Assembly (NCBI GenBank): GCA_963565915.1
Contig: OY751487.1
Location: 310,001-374,000 of the forward strand
Source of the DNA: Entoloma clypeatum
Lineage: Eukaryota > Basidiomycota > Agaricomycetes > Agaricales > Entolomataceae
Direction: 5' to 3'
DNA length: 64,000 bases
The notes beneath the pieces are model-generated. The model had not been told where the DNA came from, ran no database searches, and saw only the letters and a list, made by a program, of their open reading frames with translations. Each line of letters begins with the position of its first letter. Position 1 is the first letter of the stretch. A program made the position numbers and the translations under genes. Positions 62,001 to 64,000 of the stretch are shown piece after piece.

Positions 62001-63743
62001 GTCGCGTTTTCGAGCGACGGCACTAGAATCGTCTCTGGTTCAGGCGACCAGTCGGTGCAGGTATGGGACACCTTGACAGGCGTGGCACTGAGGAAGCTCG
62101 ATGGGCACAAAAACATGGTCTGGTCTGTCGTGTTTTCGAGCGACGGCACCTACATTGCTTCTGGTTCAGATGACCAATCTGTGCGGGTGTGGGATGCCTT
62201 GACAGGCAGGGAGTTGAAGACGCTCAACGGGCACACGGGATCGGTTTGGTCTGTCGCCTTTTTCAGCGACGGCATCCATATTGTCTCTGGTTCAGCTGAT
62301 AGTTCCTTGCGGATATGGGATGCCTCGACAGGCGTGACGCTCAGGACCCTCAATGGTCACACTGCCCCAGTTTGCTCTGTCGCGGTTTCCAGCGACGGAA
62401 CTCGCATTGTCTCTGGTTCAGATGACCAGTCTGTGCGGGTGTGGGACGCTTCGACAGCTGCGGAACTGAGGACACTTAACGGACACATGGACTCAGTTTG
62501 GTCTGTCGCATTTTCGAGCGACGGCATCCGCATTGTCTCCGGTTCCACGGATGGTTCCTTGCGGGTGTGGGATGCCTCCAAAGGCATGCTGCCAAGGACA
62601 CACGACCGACACATGGGCTCAGTGCTGTCTGTCGCGTTTTCGGGCGACGGCACCCGAATTGTCTCAGGCTCGTATGACAATTCAGTGCGGATATGGGATA
62701 CATTGACAGGGATGGAGCTGATGAGACTCAACGAGCACACAAGCACAGTTTTCTCTGTCGCATTTTCGAGCGACTGCACCCGCATTGTCTCAGGGTCAGA
62801 TGACAACTCTGTACGGATATGGGATGCTTTGTCAGGCATGGAGTTGAGGACGCTAAGTGGTCACACGGACACAGTCTGGTCTGTCGCGTTTGTGAGAGAC
62901 TGCACCCGCATTGTCTCTGGTTCACAAGACCAGTCTATACGGCTATGGGACGCCTCCACAGGTGTGGAGCTGCGAACACTCAAAGGACACCTCGGCCCAG
63001 TTCACTCTGTCGCATTTTCGAGCGATGGCACCCACATTGTCTCAGGTTCAGCTGACAAGTCCGTGCGGATCTGGGATGCCCGGACAGGAAAGAAGCTGAG
63101 GACACTCAATGGGCACACAGACGCCGTTCAGTCTGTCGCGTTTTCGAGCGATGGCACCTGCATTGTCTCCGGCTCAGACGACAAGTCCGTGCGGGTGTGG
63201 GATTCCTTGACAGGCAAGAAGCTGAAGATGCTCAATGGGCACATGGACACCGTTCAGTCTGTTGCGTTTTCGAGCGACGGCACCCGCATTGTCTCAGGTT
63301 CAGATGACAAGTCCGTGCGGATATGGGATGCCTTTACAGGCATGGAACTAAGGACGCTCAACGGGCACGCAGACGCGGTCTGGTCTGTCGCATTTTCGAG
63401 CGACGGCACCCGCATTGTCTCTGGGTCATATGATCAGTCTGTGCGGGTGTGGAATGCCTCGACTGGCATGGAGCCGAGGACATCCAGCGAGCAGACATGC
63501 TTGGCGCAGAACATGTATCGTGGCCTCACCTGGACATGCAATCCACAAGGTTGGATTTTGTGGTTACCGTACCAGAAACGGCTGATGTGGGTGCCATTGG
63601 ATATTCAGAAGGTTCTCCTCCACCCTTTCATTCTTCTGATTATTCCCACTCAAGAGGCCGCTACGATCGACTTCGAACATTCCAGAGTCGGTTCTGACTG
63701 GGCTGAATGTTATATACCTTCACCTCTATTAGCCTCGCATTGA
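59044..63743 (+). CDS. NACHT-WD40 NLR-like protein, 14 WD repeats
   Basis: Confident exons: up to 59803 (GNFNIHYGHTYIDSRQ), 59854-61437 and 61488-63743, joined by 50-bp introns (59804-59853, 61438-61487). The middle exon has PCTQGTRVDVL, Walker A GQAGSGKST (about 60031) and Walker B LVVVDALDEI (about 60331), then helical sequence. 61728-63491 encodes 14 WD repeats of exactly 42 residues (type VAFSSDGTRIVSGSDDxS), enough for two seven-bladed propellers. A conserved tail follows (GWILWLPY, LMWVPLDIQKVLLHP). The N-terminal exons between 59044 (MSDHGLKRKFEL) and 59579 are uncertain; several short introns are possible. Such STAND proteins act as non-self sensors in fungi. No stop or frameshift in the confident exons. 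Confidence 0.85.
61728..63491 (+). repeat. 14 tandem 126-bp WD40-coding repeats
   Basis: Repeats stay in exact 126-bp register with high similarity at DNA level, as in the rapidly evolving WD repeats of fungal HET-type NLR genes. Confidence 0.92.
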
Positions 63744-64000
63744 TAAAGTTCGTTCTAAATATAAAAATACATTCCTCATACAGAGTCATAGTGTACTACT
63801 GTACCATTTCAATCCGGCGCTTCCGCGAGTCCGCTCGAAACCAAAAAATATAAAGGGTTCGTTTTACTACTCTGGGGGGAGTCAGAATCACTACGTCGGC
63901 CGGCACCAGGTGCAACTGTTTCACATATCAGTAAATCTGACTGCACACGACTAGCTAGTAAAACTGTTGTTTTTATCACTTTGGGGTATCAAACATAACT
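63744..64000. other. Downstream flank of the NLR-like gene
   Basis: 257 bp, AT-rich, no feature recognised. Confidence 0.5.

Noticed and set aside
1..64000. CRISPR array, rRNA or tRNA genes
   Set aside because: The tandem repeats found are minisatellites, LTR-internal or WD40-coding; no spacer pattern and no cloverleaf with conserved arms was seen by eye.

Overview
The window looks like a repeat-rich, probably heterochromatic stretch of an Agaricomycete (mushroom-forming basidiomycete) genome. The evidence is split genes with ~50-bp GT-AG introns, a NACHT-WD40 (NLR-like) gene with highly similar WD repeats, basidiomycete-type Ty3/gypsy, Ty1/copia and LINE elements, and fragments of protein families that I know only as Agaricomycete expansions. 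I see no bacterial features, rRNA, tRNA or CRISPR.

Layout. 1-1261: minus-strand integrase-core (DDE) family gene, one premature stop, cut by the window edge. 1.2-8.1 kb: mostly non-coding, with a 274-bp foldback element, a three-copy 31-bp repeat and a 5'-truncated LINE (LINE1). 8.1-15.5 kb: a minus-strand multi-exon host-type gene split by a complete but degenerate Ty3/gypsy element (8330-14482, 139-bp LTRs, GCGG target duplication). 17120-23873: an intact Ty1/copia element (Copia1) with 349-bp LTRs, a CATTG duplication, a full 5.2-kb gag-pol frame and an extra 278-aa ORF that starts inside the 5' LTR and reads through the primer-binding site. 27.3-39.6 kb: a rearranged chromovirus (GI) with a 1455-bp nearly perfect inverted duplication around a copia fragment. 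A young 2.29-kb non-autonomous LTR element with identical LTRs sits in its RNase H region. 41.2-42.8 kb: a Tc1 transposon with an intact DD34E transposase. 42.8-52.2 kb: a second chromovirus (GII), broken by a 5.36-kb element with CACTG...CAGTG inverted ends and three spliced genes (44869-50229) and by a solo GI-type LTR (50886-51273). 52.2-55.8 kb: the 5' half of a second copia (Copia2, minus), with a LINE (LINE2) inserted in its leader (16-bp target duplication, 25-nt poly(A)). 55.8-57.3 kb: C-terminal part of another Agaricomycete family, truncated by Copia2. 59.0-63.7 kb: an apparently intact NACHT-WD40 gene with 14 WD repeats.

How it fits together. Insertions are nested and can be ordered from target duplications and interrupted reading frames. 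The GI-type LTRs and the small non-autonomous element share self-priming signals: the predicted 5' end of the RNA is complementary to a site just downstream of the 5' LTR, and the two sides co-vary between the elements. Both copias instead carry half-tRNA-iMet primer sites next to the LTR. Many nonsense codons in the decayed copies look like CGA to TGA changes, as expected from CpG methylation and deamination. The least explained parts are the extra Copia1 ORF, the three-gene CACTG element and the ORF-bearing small LTR element.
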